31,743 bases of DNA from a bacterium. Lineage in GTDB: Bacteria > Patescibacteriota > Minisyncoccia > UBA6257 > Colwellbacteraceae. Below, piece after piece: positions 8,295-16,527 of this stretch. A program made the translations under genes and the position numbers. A model generated the notes under the pieces. That model saw only the letters and a program-made list of their open reading frames with translations. It had not been told where the DNA came from and searched no databases. Each line of letters starts with the position of its first letter. The first letter of the stretch is position 1. Location: NCBI GenBank assembly GCA_021839365.1, contig JAKCBB010000002.1:1-31743 (forward strand), in the 5' to 3' direction.

Positions 8295-9182
8295 TCATTC
8301 CATATTTCTTAACGCCGCGACCCGCTCCTCTATCGGAGGATGCGTCATAAAAAGTTTTTCCATCCAGGAAATTTTCTTTTTATTCTTATACGGATCGCTT
8401 AGCCAAAGGTGCGCCGTGGCCGTATTGGCTCTGCGCATCGGAACGGCATTCTGTTCTATTTTCTTAAGGGCACTTATAAGCCCCTCGGGATAGCGTGTCA
8501 GCAAAACTCCCGAAGCGTCGGCCAAAAGTTCGCGCTTCCTTGAGACGGCCAGCTGAATGAGCGCGGCGATTATCGGAGAAATAATCGCAAACGCTATCGC
8601 GATAACAAGAGCCAGCGCGTTTCCGCTTCTCTCGTCGTCAAATCCCCAAAAGAGCGAGTTCATAAATATGTTGGCCAGAAGGGAAATTATCCCGACCAGA
8701 ACCACGATAATGGACGACACCAGGATATCCCTGTTTCCGACATGGGACAGTTCGTGCGCGATAACTCCTTCAAGCTCCGTTTTATCCATAATCTTCAGCA
8801 GTCCCGCAGTAACCGCAATTGAGGCATGCTCCGGATCGCGACCGGTCGCGAAAGCGTTCGGCGACATATCCGGAACGACATATATCTTGGGCGTCGGCAA
8901 TCCGGCGGTAATAGCTAAATTTTCAACGACGCGGTAAAGCTCCGGATTATCTTCTTTGTTTACAAGCTTCGCGCCGGAAGTCGCCAGGGCGATCTTATCC
9001 GACCAGTAATAGCCGATGAAACTGGCAACTACGCTGTAAATAACCGCCCCGACAAGAATCAGCGAGTTGCCGTAAATTTGAGAGAACACAAAACCGGCGC
9101 CGATAATAAAAACAAGAAAAACTGTAAAAATAAGATAGGTTTTTCTAATATTGGAATCTCTGTAGGAATAAACGCTGGCCAT
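8295..9182 (-). CDS. htpX: HtpX-family M48 membrane zinc metalloprotease
   Basis: HtpX is an inner-membrane, Zn-dependent endopeptidase that degrades misfolded membrane proteins. The protein (295 residues from the chosen start) has N-terminal membrane segments at about 14-52. The PTPKIYVVPDMSPNAFATGR stretch, typical of M48B enzymes, leads to the active site VIAHELSHVGNRD (HExxH). Two further membrane segments follow, then the downstream glutamate region (KRELLADASG), which supplies the third zinc ligand. The C-terminal MTHPPIEERVAALR is also typical. I chose ATG at 9180-9182 because HtpX proteins begin MASxYSY; a TTG 12 nt upstream would add four residues. It follows lemA, a pairing common in bacteria, and the 134-nt gap between them carries AT-rich CAAAAATC-type repeats. 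Confidence 0.95.
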   Translation of the reverse strand: MASVYSYRDSNIRKTYLIFTVFLVFIIGAGFVFSQIYGNSLILVGAVIYSVVASFIGYYWSDKIALATSGAKLVNKEDNPELYRVVENLAITAGLPTPKIYVVPDMSPNAFATGRDPEHASIAVTAGLLKIMDKTELEGVIAHELSHVGNRDILVSSIIVVLVGIISLLANIFMNSLFWGFDDERSGNALALVIAIAFAIISPIIAALIQLAVSRKRELLADASGVLLTRYPEGLISALKKIEQNAVPMRRANTATAHLWLSDPYKNKKKISWMEKLFMTHPPIEERVAALRNME

Positions 9183-9206
9183 AATAAAAATCAAAAATCA
9201 AATCTC
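9183..9206. repeat. AAATC-type AT-rich spacer repeat between lemA and htpX
   Basis: Just upstream of htpX the plus strand carries tandem AAAATC/CAAAAATC/CAAATC units, ending in CTCAAAG. A closely similar stretch in the same A-rich sense relative to the gene's opposite strand occurs inside valS (17361-17399, minus strand). The rest of the 134-nt lemA-htpX gap has no clear promoter or terminator. That these units belong to one dispersed family is an inference. Confidence 0.5.
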
Positions 9207-9316
9207 AAAGTGGAAAATAAACGGGTACGTATTGCTTTTCGCATTGTTATTTTATTTTTGAATTCACCTCGTTTCCGACAAGGATCAACGCCCAACACAA
9301 ATATGAAAATCCAGAC

Positions 9317-9868
9317 TTAAGACTGAAACTTAACCGCAACCGGTTCCCTTTCCGCCTCGGAGGAGGTTTCAAAGAACTTGACCGGCTTGACGCCAAAAGA
9401 ATTCGCGACAACGTTCATTGGAAAAATCTGAATCATGGTGTTCAGATCTCTCGCGGTTGAGTTATAAAATCTGCGTGACGCCTGGATCTTGTCTTCGGTG
9501 TCGGTCAGCTCGTCCTGTAATTTAAGAAAGTTTTCGTTCGCCTTAAGGTTGGGATAGTTTTCGGCAACGGCAAAAAGAGTTTTAAGCGCCCCCGAAAGCA
9601 TATTCTCCGCGCTATCCCTCTCTAAAGGATTCCCTCCCTGGGCAACCGCCGCTCTGGCTTTCGTTACATCTTCAAAAACGTTTTTCTCATGTGCGGCATA
9701 CCCCTTAACCGTTTCCACAAGGTTGGGGATAAGATCATATCTTCTCTTAAGCTGAACATCTATATCGGAAAGCGCTTCGCTCGTCCGGTAGCGGAAAGTT
9801 ACCAGCCTGTTGTAGGTGTAAATAACCCAAACGAGTATTAATGCCAGAACAATCAGCAGATAAATCAT
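9317..9868 (-). CDS. lemA: LemA family membrane protein
   Basis: A 183-residue protein with the usual LemA plan: one N-terminal membrane helix (residues 2-18), YNRLVTFRYRTSEA, then a long helical bundle. It has the family's conserved 'DVQLKRRYDLIPNLVETVKGYAAHE' region, a TKARAA helix, ENYPNLKANENFLKLQDELT and the 'RRFYNSTARDLN...FP.N..A..FG' end. LemA proteins are widespread, single-pass and poorly understood; they are often found next to HtpX, which suggests a role in envelope quality control. Here the gene lies 44 nt after groEL and just before htpX, so the chaperonin and the membrane protease may share transcription. There is no SD; an A/T-rich stretch precedes ATG 9868. Confidence 0.95.
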   Translation of the reverse strand: MIYLLIVLALILVWVIYTYNRLVTFRYRTSEALSDIDVQLKRRYDLIPNLVETVKGYAAHEKNVFEDVTKARAAVAQGGNPLERDSAENMLSGALKTLFAVAENYPNLKANENFLKLQDELTDTEDKIQASRRFYNSTARDLNTMIQIFPMNVVANSFGVKPVKFFETSSEAEREPVAVKFQS

Positions 9869-9912
9869 GATATTTACTTTTAATTCCCGCTTTTATTTTA
9901 CCACCCTTCCGG

Positions 9913-11559
<1,647 letters not shown>

Positions 11560-11570
11560 TTAAGTTGCGA

Positions 11571-11867
11571 CTACTCTTCTATTATTCCCAAAACGTCGTC
11601 CTCATCTCCTACGAGATACTTTTTTCCATCGATCTCGATTTCGTCCGGACCGTATTTTTTGAACAAGACCACATCCCCGACCTTCACCGACACCGGAATG
11701 CGCTCGCCTTTTTCGTTCAGCTTCCCGGGACCGGTCGCCAAGACCTTTCCTTTCATAGGCCTCTCTTTCTCTACCGTATCCGGTATAACTATTCCCGACT
11801 TCGTGGTTTTTTCGTTTTCCAAAGGCTCAAGAAAAATATGGTTTGAGAGAGGTTTTAGTTTTATCAT
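11571..11867 (-). CDS. groS: Co-chaperonin GroES (10 kDa)
   Basis: A 98-residue GroES, the heptameric lid of GroEL. It opens MIKLKPLSNHIFLEP, has the mobile-loop region (EKTTKSGIVIPDT, with the hydrophobic IVI tripeptide that touches GroEL), GKVLATGPG in the roof region, VGDVVLFKKYGPDEIEIDGKKY and ends DDVLGIIEE. It is first in the groES-groEL operon. A promoter-like pair lies directly upstream, with the -10 box only 7 nt from the ATG, and no SD is present. The mRNA may therefore be leaderless. Confidence 0.97.
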   Translation of the reverse strand: MIKLKPLSNHIFLEPLENEKTTKSGIVIPDTVEKERPMKGKVLATGPGKLNEKGERIPVSVKVGDVVLFKKYGPDEIEIDGKKYLVGDEDDVLGIIEE

Positions 11868-11874
11868 CGTTTAC

Positions 11875-11904
11875 TATTTACATAAGAAATAGGACGATTG
11901 TCAA
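11875..11904 (-). promoter_or_regulatory. Putative groES-groEL promoter (-35 TTGACA, -10 TAAATA)
   Basis: A perfect -35 TTGACA (11899-11904) is followed after 18 nt by TAAATA (11875-11880). The groES ATG lies 7 nt past the -10 box, so transcription would begin at or within a base or two of the start codon. It lies just after the terminator of the preceding gene. An alternative -10, TGTAAA, lies 16 nt from the -35. No CIRCE inverted repeat is present. Confidence 0.55.
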
Positions 11905-11914
11905 GGTTTGGCGC

Positions 11915-11952
11915 AAAAAAGAAACCCGCGTCAAAAACCGTTCGGACGCGGG
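11915..11952 (-). terminator. Rho-independent terminator after the 158-residue gene
   Basis: On the minus strand CCCGCGTC (11945-11952) pairs perfectly with GACGCGGG (11925-11932) across a 12-nt loop. TTTCTTTTTT (11915-11924) follows directly. It ends the gene at 11987-12463 and separates it from the groES promoter. Confidence 0.85.
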
Positions 11953-11986
11953 CACGGGCATAACGAAAGGTTGGGCATGTTTCTCG

Positions 11987-12463
11987 CTACCGGGCTACCA
12001 ATATGCGGGTCTCAGGAACCCACAGATAATCGTATTCTCCGCAGTATGCGTTTAACTGCAGACCCTCTCCTCTTATATTTTCCACGCTAAACACGGCAGG
12101 GAGATAATCAAGGTCGGAAACCGGTTCCATTATCACGATGATGTATTCGCCTATGGGCTGCTCGCGGTACTGCAACCGCAGGTAGGGGGCGACTATTGCC
12201 TGGAGGATATTGGGCGTGCGTTCTTTTACGCGCTCGCAAAGCCTGTCGTAGCGCGCGGGGAACATAAAACCGAAATCCCCTACCCTAAGCAACGAAGTCT
12301 CGATTTTTGTTCCGGCGCCGGAGACCGGTATTCTTTCAAGGACCTCCGCGGCGCGCTCGTTTACCCGGAATCCTCCGGTTATAAGAGCTTCTAAAATCTC
12401 ATCCGCGGATTTGTAGGAGCCGATCTCCACCGTTTTCCACACCGGAAATGTTCTTTTATTCAC
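11987..12463 (-). CDS. Conserved CPR hypothetical protein (FPVWKT...LRLQYREQP...IMEP family)
   Basis: A 158-residue protein of a family that I recall as very common, often multi-copy, in Parcubacteria, with no known function. Its pattern is: TFPVWKTVEIGSYKSADEIL at the start, a helix FRVNERAAEVLERI, a strand LLRVGDFGF, a helix ERVKERTPNI, then LRLQYREQPIGEYIIVIMEPVSD, and a Trp-containing end (YLWVPETRILVAR). Most members I recall have 'LQYKDQP.GE....AMEP..D', so the core is kept here. I chose GTG at 12461-12463 rather than the in-frame TTG 30 nt upstream: the GTG has AAAGGAG ending 8-9 nt before it, the best ribosome binding site in the window. The gene has its own promoter-like region and terminator, so it is a stand-alone unit. 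Confidence 0.83.
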   Translation of the reverse strand: MNKRTFPVWKTVEIGSYKSADEILEALITGGFRVNERAAEVLERIPVSGAGTKIETSLLRVGDFGFMFPARYDRLCERVKERTPNILQAIVAPYLRLQYREQPIGEYIIVIMEPVSDLDYLPAVFSVENIRGEGLQLNAYCGEYDYLWVPETRILVAR

Positions 12464-12469
12464 GGCGCC

Positions 12470-12486
12470 ATCTCCTTTCCATTGTA
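12470..12486 (-). promoter_or_regulatory. -10 box and strong Shine-Dalgarno for the 158-residue gene
   Basis: On the minus strand TACAAT (12481-12486) is followed by GGAAAGGAGAT and GTG 12463. AAGGAG is a near-consensus Shine-Dalgarno and decides the GTG start over the upstream TTG, which overlaps the -10 region and would leave no RBS. The -35 region (TTTCAA about 16 nt upstream) is weak. Confidence 0.55.
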
Positions 12487-12626
12487 ACCGCAAAGGTGCA
12501 GTTTGAAACTTGTTCCTTAAAGATACATCTAAAAAGCCGGAAACAAAAGCGGTTTGGTTTAATTTTTAAAAACAGGAAGCCAGATAATAAACAAATGTGA
12601 AAAAAGACCGGACGGGAAATAACTTG

Positions 12627-13652
12627 TCAATTCTCTCCTTCCTCGCGCGGCTGCTCTAAAACCGGCGGTTCTATCTGCATGCTCTCGCCGCCGATTTTAA
12701 CAACATCCTTATCTATCATTTTTAGTTTTGAATATCCTTTATCGTATGAGCTAACCGCCCTGCCGAGGTGCGTTCCGACATCTCTTATATGCTTCTCGTA
12801 CTCCGCGAGGCGCCGTCCCAGTTCTATCACGTTTTTTCTTATTGCCTCCGCGGACTTATTGAACTCTATCTGCCTTAATCCCTGGACAACGGTTTGAAGA
12901 TACGCGAGGAGCGATGTCGGGGAAACTATAATCACTCTTTTCTCCCGTCCGGCATATTCTACCAAGTCCCTCGCGGTAACCGATCCGACTTTGTTTATAA
13001 GCAAGTCGTAGTAGAGCGCCTCGGAGGGAATGAACATAAACGCGAACTCTATCGTCCCCTCTTCCGGCCGGACATATTTCGAGGTCTCATCGATTCTGTT
13101 TTTTAAGTCGGCGCGCAAGAGATCCTCCAGCCGCTTTTTTTCCTCGGGAGTTTTCGCCTCGATAAGCCGGTTATAGTTTTCCAGGCTGAACTTCGAGTCA
13201 ACCGGAATTATCTTGTCTCCGTAAAAGATGGCGGCGTCCACCGCTTCCCCGTTTTTAAACTTATACTGAAGACCAAAGCTGTTCGGCGGCAGGGTGTTCC
13301 CCAGAACGGTTTCGAGATAATACTCCCCGAGCACTCCGCGCTGTTTAGGATTTTTCAAAATATCCTGCAGGCCGCGCAACTGGTCAGCAAAGCCGACGAC
13401 CTGTTTGTTGGTCTCGTCGAGTTTGGTCAGTTTCTCCGTAACCTCGCGGACGATTTTCAGGTTCTCCCCGCTCTGCGTCTGTGAAAACTTGGAGAAATCT
13501 CCGAGCCGGCTGTCTATCATCCGGTTAATCTCGTTTATCTGGTTTTGGATAAGCAAAAGAGAGTCTCCCTGCGGCTCTTTCTTTCGAAGAAATGCCGCGT
13601 AAAAAACAGCCGCGGCGGCAATCCCGATAATAATTCCTAGAACAGCGTCCAT
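12627..13652 (-). CDS. rmuC: RmuC family DNA recombination protein
   Basis: RmuC proteins limit inversions between short inverted repeats and have a PD-(D/E)xK-like nuclease core. The 341-residue product has an N-terminal hydrophobic helix (3-21), a coiled coil (30-105), then the RmuC core: KNPKQRGVLGEYYLETVL, VDAAIFYGDKIIPVDSKFSLENY (acidic and lysine residues of the predicted active site), YVRPEEGTIEFAFMFIPSEALYY and VIIVSPTSLLAYLQTV, and it ends with a helical segment including SYDKGYSKL. I chose ATG at 13650-13652; a GTG lies directly before it. It starts 8 nt after the glycosyltransferase stop, so the two are co-transcribed, although no functional link is obvious. Confidence 0.95.
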   Translation of the reverse strand: MDAVLGIIIGIAAAAVFYAAFLRKKEPQGDSLLLIQNQINEINRMIDSRLGDFSKFSQTQSGENLKIVREVTEKLTKLDETNKQVVGFADQLRGLQDILKNPKQRGVLGEYYLETVLGNTLPPNSFGLQYKFKNGEAVDAAIFYGDKIIPVDSKFSLENYNRLIEAKTPEEKKRLEDLLRADLKNRIDETSKYVRPEEGTIEFAFMFIPSEALYYDLLINKVGSVTARDLVEYAGREKRVIIVSPTSLLAYLQTVVQGLRQIEFNKSAEAIRKNVIELGRRLAEYEKHIRDVGTHLGRAVSSYDKGYSKLKMIDKDVVKIGGESMQIEPPVLEQPREEGEN

Positions 13653-13660
13653 CACGCCTA

Positions 13661-15166
13661 TTATACTCCAATTTTAACTTCGGCTGTCTTGCGGCTTTTA
13701 GGCGTAACCCAAAAACCCAGCCTGAACTTCCCGCCAAGCGCCAGCCTTACCTGGGACTCTATTGCCGGAAGCGCGCCTAAGACTATCATGGTCGCCGGCA
13801 TCAAGACCCATTGTGCGAAATAAAAAACATAATGGCGCGCCCTGAACCATTCCGGTTTCGGCGGCAGGATAGCCAGCGTTAAAAAACCTGACATGAATAA
13901 CCCGAAAGATCCTATCCACATGAGATATGTCGTTATATGCGGAAGGTTATAAGATAAAACGGTTTCATTGAAAGCCTTTCCTCCCAAAACTACCGGCAGC
14001 CACCCCAGAGAAACCAATATCGCGCTTATTCCCCAGGAGTACGTCCCGCTGAATTCGCTATAAGCTCGGTAAAGTTTGCTTTTAAGCGGAATCATCCGGT
14101 TCAAAAAGAACTTCTTTACTATGTAAGGAAAGTTTTCCACTCCCCACGCCCACCTTCTCTGTTGTTTGTACAAATTACGGATAGTTTCCCATAAATTAGG
14201 TCCGACATTCACGTCCATGGAAACCGGATATTTCAGAGGAACGACCCGCCAGTCCCCGTTGTAATGCGTAAACAGCTGCCAGAAGATGTGTGAATCCTCC
14301 GACACGACATCCGTATCCCAAAACCCCATCTCGGCCAAAGACTTAAATGGAGTGGAATGCGAAGAAAAAGTCACCAGATGCTCCGGCCTGGATTGTTCCA
14401 TCATCCCCCAGAAAGTGGTGGAATAGGCCATAACCCTCGCCAGGGCCGGCGAGTCGAAAATGTTGTTATTGAAGAAAGGTATCGGCTGGTAACTCGATCT
14501 CTGCGGATGCGGCGAGGTTAAAAACGCGTGAGTCAAAATCGCGAAATACTCGGGAGCGACCTGCGTATCCACGTCGAATACGGAGACCATTATCTTTTCA
14601 TAATCCATCCCTAACGGATCTACGATCCTTGCCTTTGCCTCTTTGGCGGCCCAGGCCTCATTAGATCCTTTCCCGGGTATTTCTCCCGGAAGATCGGCGG
14701 GATGGGAGGTTATAAGAAACTTATAAAACTTATTCGCGTAAACTTTTCCGATCTCCTCCCCGTTTTTTGCCGCCGTTTCCCCCGCTCTTGCTTCCTGCGC
14801 CAAAACGACAATCATTTTATCCTTCGGGTAGTTCGATTTCAAAAGCCCCTCGAAGCTTTCCTGAATAACAAGAAAAGGCTCCTTATACATAGGAAGAATG
14901 ATAAGATGATAAACATCCTCCCAGGAAGACGATGTTTTCGGATCGGATTTTAACTTTTCCATCCAGTCGGTTTTTAAATTCTTCTGCAGCTGCCTCTCGG
15001 TCGACTGAAGATGAAAATAAAAATAAATCGTCTTCAAAAGCCAGTATGTATCAAAGACAATAACCGCTATCGCGGCGTAAAAAGGACTGAATATGGCAAA
15101 AGCGATGAAGCCAAGTATCGTCCCTATGGTAAAAGTAGCCGGTAATATTTCCCAAATGCGCTGCAT
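13661..15166 (-). CDS. Membrane glycosyltransferase family 2 with QxxRW motif
   Basis: About 501 residues from the chosen start. Two N-terminal membrane segments (about 8-50) precede a cytoplasmic GT-A domain. The domain contains VFDVDTQVAPEYF (the metal/sugar-nucleotide DxD-type motif), TDVVSEDSHIFWQ (catalytic-base ED region) and YKQQRRWAWG (the QxxRW motif of processive synthases such as cellulose and hyaluronan synthases). About four further membrane segments follow. It should transfer sugars at the inner face of the membrane, perhaps extending and exporting a polymer; the sugar cannot be told from sequence. ATG at 15164-15166 is preferred to a TTG 18 nt upstream because AGAAAG lies 10 nt before the ATG. 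No PilZ or partner subunit is visible. Confidence 0.88.
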   Translation of the reverse strand: MQRIWEILPATFTIGTILGFIAFAIFSPFYAAIAVIVFDTYWLLKTIYFYFHLQSTERQLQKNLKTDWMEKLKSDPKTSSSWEDVYHLIILPMYKEPFLVIQESFEGLLKSNYPKDKMIVVLAQEARAGETAAKNGEEIGKVYANKFYKFLITSHPADLPGEIPGKGSNEAWAAKEAKARIVDPLGMDYEKIMVSVFDVDTQVAPEYFAILTHAFLTSPHPQRSSYQPIPFFNNNIFDSPALARVMAYSTTFWGMMEQSRPEHLVTFSSHSTPFKSLAEMGFWDTDVVSEDSHIFWQLFTHYNGDWRVVPLKYPVSMDVNVGPNLWETIRNLYKQQRRWAWGVENFPYIVKKFFLNRMIPLKSKLYRAYSEFSGTYSWGISAILVSLGWLPVVLGGKAFNETVLSYNLPHITTYLMWIGSFGLFMSGFLTLAILPPKPEWFRARHYVFYFAQWVLMPATMIVLGALPAIESQVRLALGGKFRLGFWVTPKSRKTAEVKIGV

Positions 15167-15250
15167 AATGAAATTCTTTCTCAAACGCCGAGTCCGCGAT
15201 AAAGATCGATTTTCGCAGTACGGTGGCGTACCTTAAGATAAGCTCCGGGA

Positions 15251-15279
15251 TTGGAATTTACAAGTAAATTCAGTATATT
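15251..15279 (+). promoter_or_regulatory. Putative tRNA-Glu promoter (TTGGAA-17-TATATT)
   Basis: The -35-like TTGGAA (15251-15256) and -10-like TATATT (15274-15279) are 17 nt apart. Initiation near 15286 would give a leader of about 24 nt before the tRNA. The position and spacing fit; the -35 match is partial. The rest of the stretch from 15185 to 15309 shows nothing else. Confidence 0.5.
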
Positions 15280-15309
15280 ACAAAATAGCCTTAGCGGTTT
15301 AATCAACAG

Positions 15310-15384
15310 GCCCCCATCGTCTAGCGGTTAGGACAGCGCTCTTTCAAGGCGTAAACACCGGTTCGACTCCGGTTGGGGGCGCCA
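15310..15384 (+). tRNA. tRNA-Glu (anticodon TTC), CCA encoded
   Basis: The acceptor stem GCCCCCA pairs with TGGGGGC, followed by discriminator G and encoded CCA (15382-15384). The D arm is GTC-TAGCGGTTA-GGAC. The anticodon arm is GCGCT-CTTTCAA-GGCGT with anticodon TTC; the stem uses G-U wobbles at both ends. The T arm is ACCGG-TTCGACT-CCGGT. It reads GAA/GAG glutamate codons. It stands alone on the plus strand between minus-strand genes. Confidence 0.96.
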
Positions 15385-15449
15385 GTAACATTTCCGGCAC
15401 GGCCTCGGCAAGCGTGCTTGGAGCAGTCGCTTCACTTGGAACAACGAGC

Positions 15450-15468
15450 GCAGTCGAACTGTCTTTTT
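15450..15468 (+). terminator. Possible weak terminator after tRNA-Glu
   Basis: CAGT (15451-15454) and ACTG (15458-15461) form a short hairpin around CGA, extended by a G-U pair, followed after one base by TTTTT (15464-15468). The stem is only 4-5 bp, so the call is weak. The remaining bases from 15385 to 15449 show no other clear element. Confidence 0.3.
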
Positions 15469-15479
15469 GAATTTTGAAC

Positions 15480-15860
15480 CTAGTCTATCTTTATACGCAC
15501 CTTTTTGCTCTTTTCCCGGTGCAGTTTCGGGAGACGTATAGTGAGAACTCCGTTTTTTAGTGAGGACTCGGCTCGCTCCGCATCTATTTCCTCTGGGAGG
15601 ATAACGGAACGGGAGAACTTCCCCCAGAAGCATTCCTGGAAAAGATAATTCCCCTCCTCGGCGGAACGCCTCTTATGCCTCTCCCCGCGGATAGTTATCG
15701 ATTCCCCTGAAACATCCAAATCGATATCGCTCGGCTCCACCCCGGCTATCGTGGATTCCACCACAAACTCCGACGGAGTTTCATACACATCGACGGTGAG
15801 CTGTCCCTCCTCTTCGTCAGCGATACCGCTGTCGTCTTTATCTATATTGATGTTTACCAT
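15480..15860 (-). CDS. Hsp20 / alpha-crystallin small heat-shock protein
   Basis: A 126-residue small heat-shock protein, an ATP-independent holdase that keeps unfolding clients soluble. After an acidic N-terminus (DKDDSGIADEEEGQ) the alpha-crystallin domain begins LTVDVYETPSEFVVESTIAGV, continues with LDVSGESITIRGERHK, EECFWGKFSRSVILPEEID in the usual 'YG.F.R.I.LP' place, and the conserved SSLKNGVLTIRLPKLHR. The typical C-terminal I-x-I/V anchor appears only as VRIKI. It starts 1 nt after the prsW stop, and a perfect extended -10 box lies inside the end of prsW, so it may also be transcribed alone under stress (inferred). Confidence 0.96.
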   Translation of the reverse strand: MVNINIDKDDSGIADEEEGQLTVDVYETPSEFVVESTIAGVEPSDIDLDVSGESITIRGERHKRRSAEEGNYLFQECFWGKFSRSVILPEEIDAERAESSLKNGVLTIRLPKLHREKSKKVRIKID

Positions 15861-15861
15861 G

Positions 15862-16527
15862 TCAAGCTATAATTTTTTCTTTTATTGTTTTAATTATATC
15901 AAAATCCCTGAGAAGGAAAATGGCGGCGACAACCAATATGATGCTTGGATAAATCGGCAGGCCGGGGAAACCGAGCACCAGCCAGTTGAAAGAGGTGTGG
16001 ATCAAGGTCGCGACAAACAATCCTCTTAAAGCCCTTCCCCGCATCCAATAATAACCGACAAACCCCGAGGCGATAGCGTGTAACAGCGTGGCTCCGATAA
16101 ACCGGAGTATCACAAGATCCGGGATAGCCGAAAGAGCGCTCCCCGCCAGCTCAAAAAAGTTTTCTATCGCCGCGAATCCCAAACCGACGGTGATAAGATA
16201 GATCATTCCGTCTATCGGCTCGCGAAAATACTTGTCGCGTCTCAAAAGCACTCTGGCCGACAGGAACTTCGTCGTTTCTTCAATAAGGGCGAAGACTAGA
16301 AGTCCGAGTATGGAAAACTCGGCTATATTGAATTTGACGAAGACTCCCTTAAGCCAGAATTCGATAAGTATCGCCGAGGAGGCGGCCATAAATCCGCCTA
16401 AAAGAAAAAATTTCAACACCTCTCTGCCCGGTTCCGGCTTGGCATCTTCGCGCAGAAAAAAAACCAGCCAGATTAATGTCGGCAGAAGTCCGAACGCGGC
16501 CGCTACGACCAGCTTGGCTATTTCCAT
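15862..16527 (-). CDS. prsW: PrsW-family glutamic-type intramembrane protease
   Basis: A 221-residue polytopic membrane protein with about seven hydrophobic segments. It carries the hallmark glutamates of PrsW/CAAX-like intramembrane proteases: FALIEETTKFLSARVL (EExxK in a membrane helix), GLGFAAIENFFE, then HAIASGFVGYYWMRG and HTSFNWLV, whose histidines are the other conserved polar positions. PrsW in Bacillus cleaves the anti-sigma factor RsiW; the substrate here is unknown and no anti-sigma gene is in the window. The ATG overlaps the end of valS by 10 bp in another frame, and hsp20 follows after 1 nt, so the three are tightly packed. Confidence 0.92.
   Translation of the reverse strand: MEIAKLVVAAAFGLLPTLIWLVFFLREDAKPEPGREVLKFFLLGGFMAASSAILIEFWLKGVFVKFNIAEFSILGLLVFALIEETTKFLSARVLLRRDKYFREPIDGMIYLITVGLGFAAIENFFELAGSALSAIPDLVILRFIGATLLHAIASGFVGYYWMRGRALRGLFVATLIHTSFNWLVLGFPGLPIYPSIILVVAAIFLLRDFDIIKTIKEKIIA
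15893..15901 (-). promoter_or_regulatory. Extended -10 box (TGATATAAT) ahead of hsp20
   Basis: On the minus strand a TGn-TATAAT element lies inside the last codons of prsW, 32 nt before the hsp20 ATG. TATAAT is a full consensus -10 with the TG extension, which can work without a good -35 box; none is seen. It would give hsp20 its own transcript with a short leader. The overlap with coding sequence means it could be coincidence. Confidence 0.42.

Noticed and set aside
11868..11914. CIRCE operator (HrcA site) upstream of groES
   Set aside because: No TTAGCACTC-n9-GAGTGCTAA-like inverted repeat is present.
15385..15450. REP-like or mobile palindromic element after tRNA-Glu (several short inverted and direct repeats such as GCAGTCG)
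   Set aside because: Stems are 4-6 bp and poorly ordered, and no second copy was seen in the window.
15328..15633. Open frame spanning tRNA-Glu and the end of hsp20
   Set aside because: It overlaps a clear tRNA and the well-supported Hsp20 gene, and its product is Arg-rich and unlike any family.
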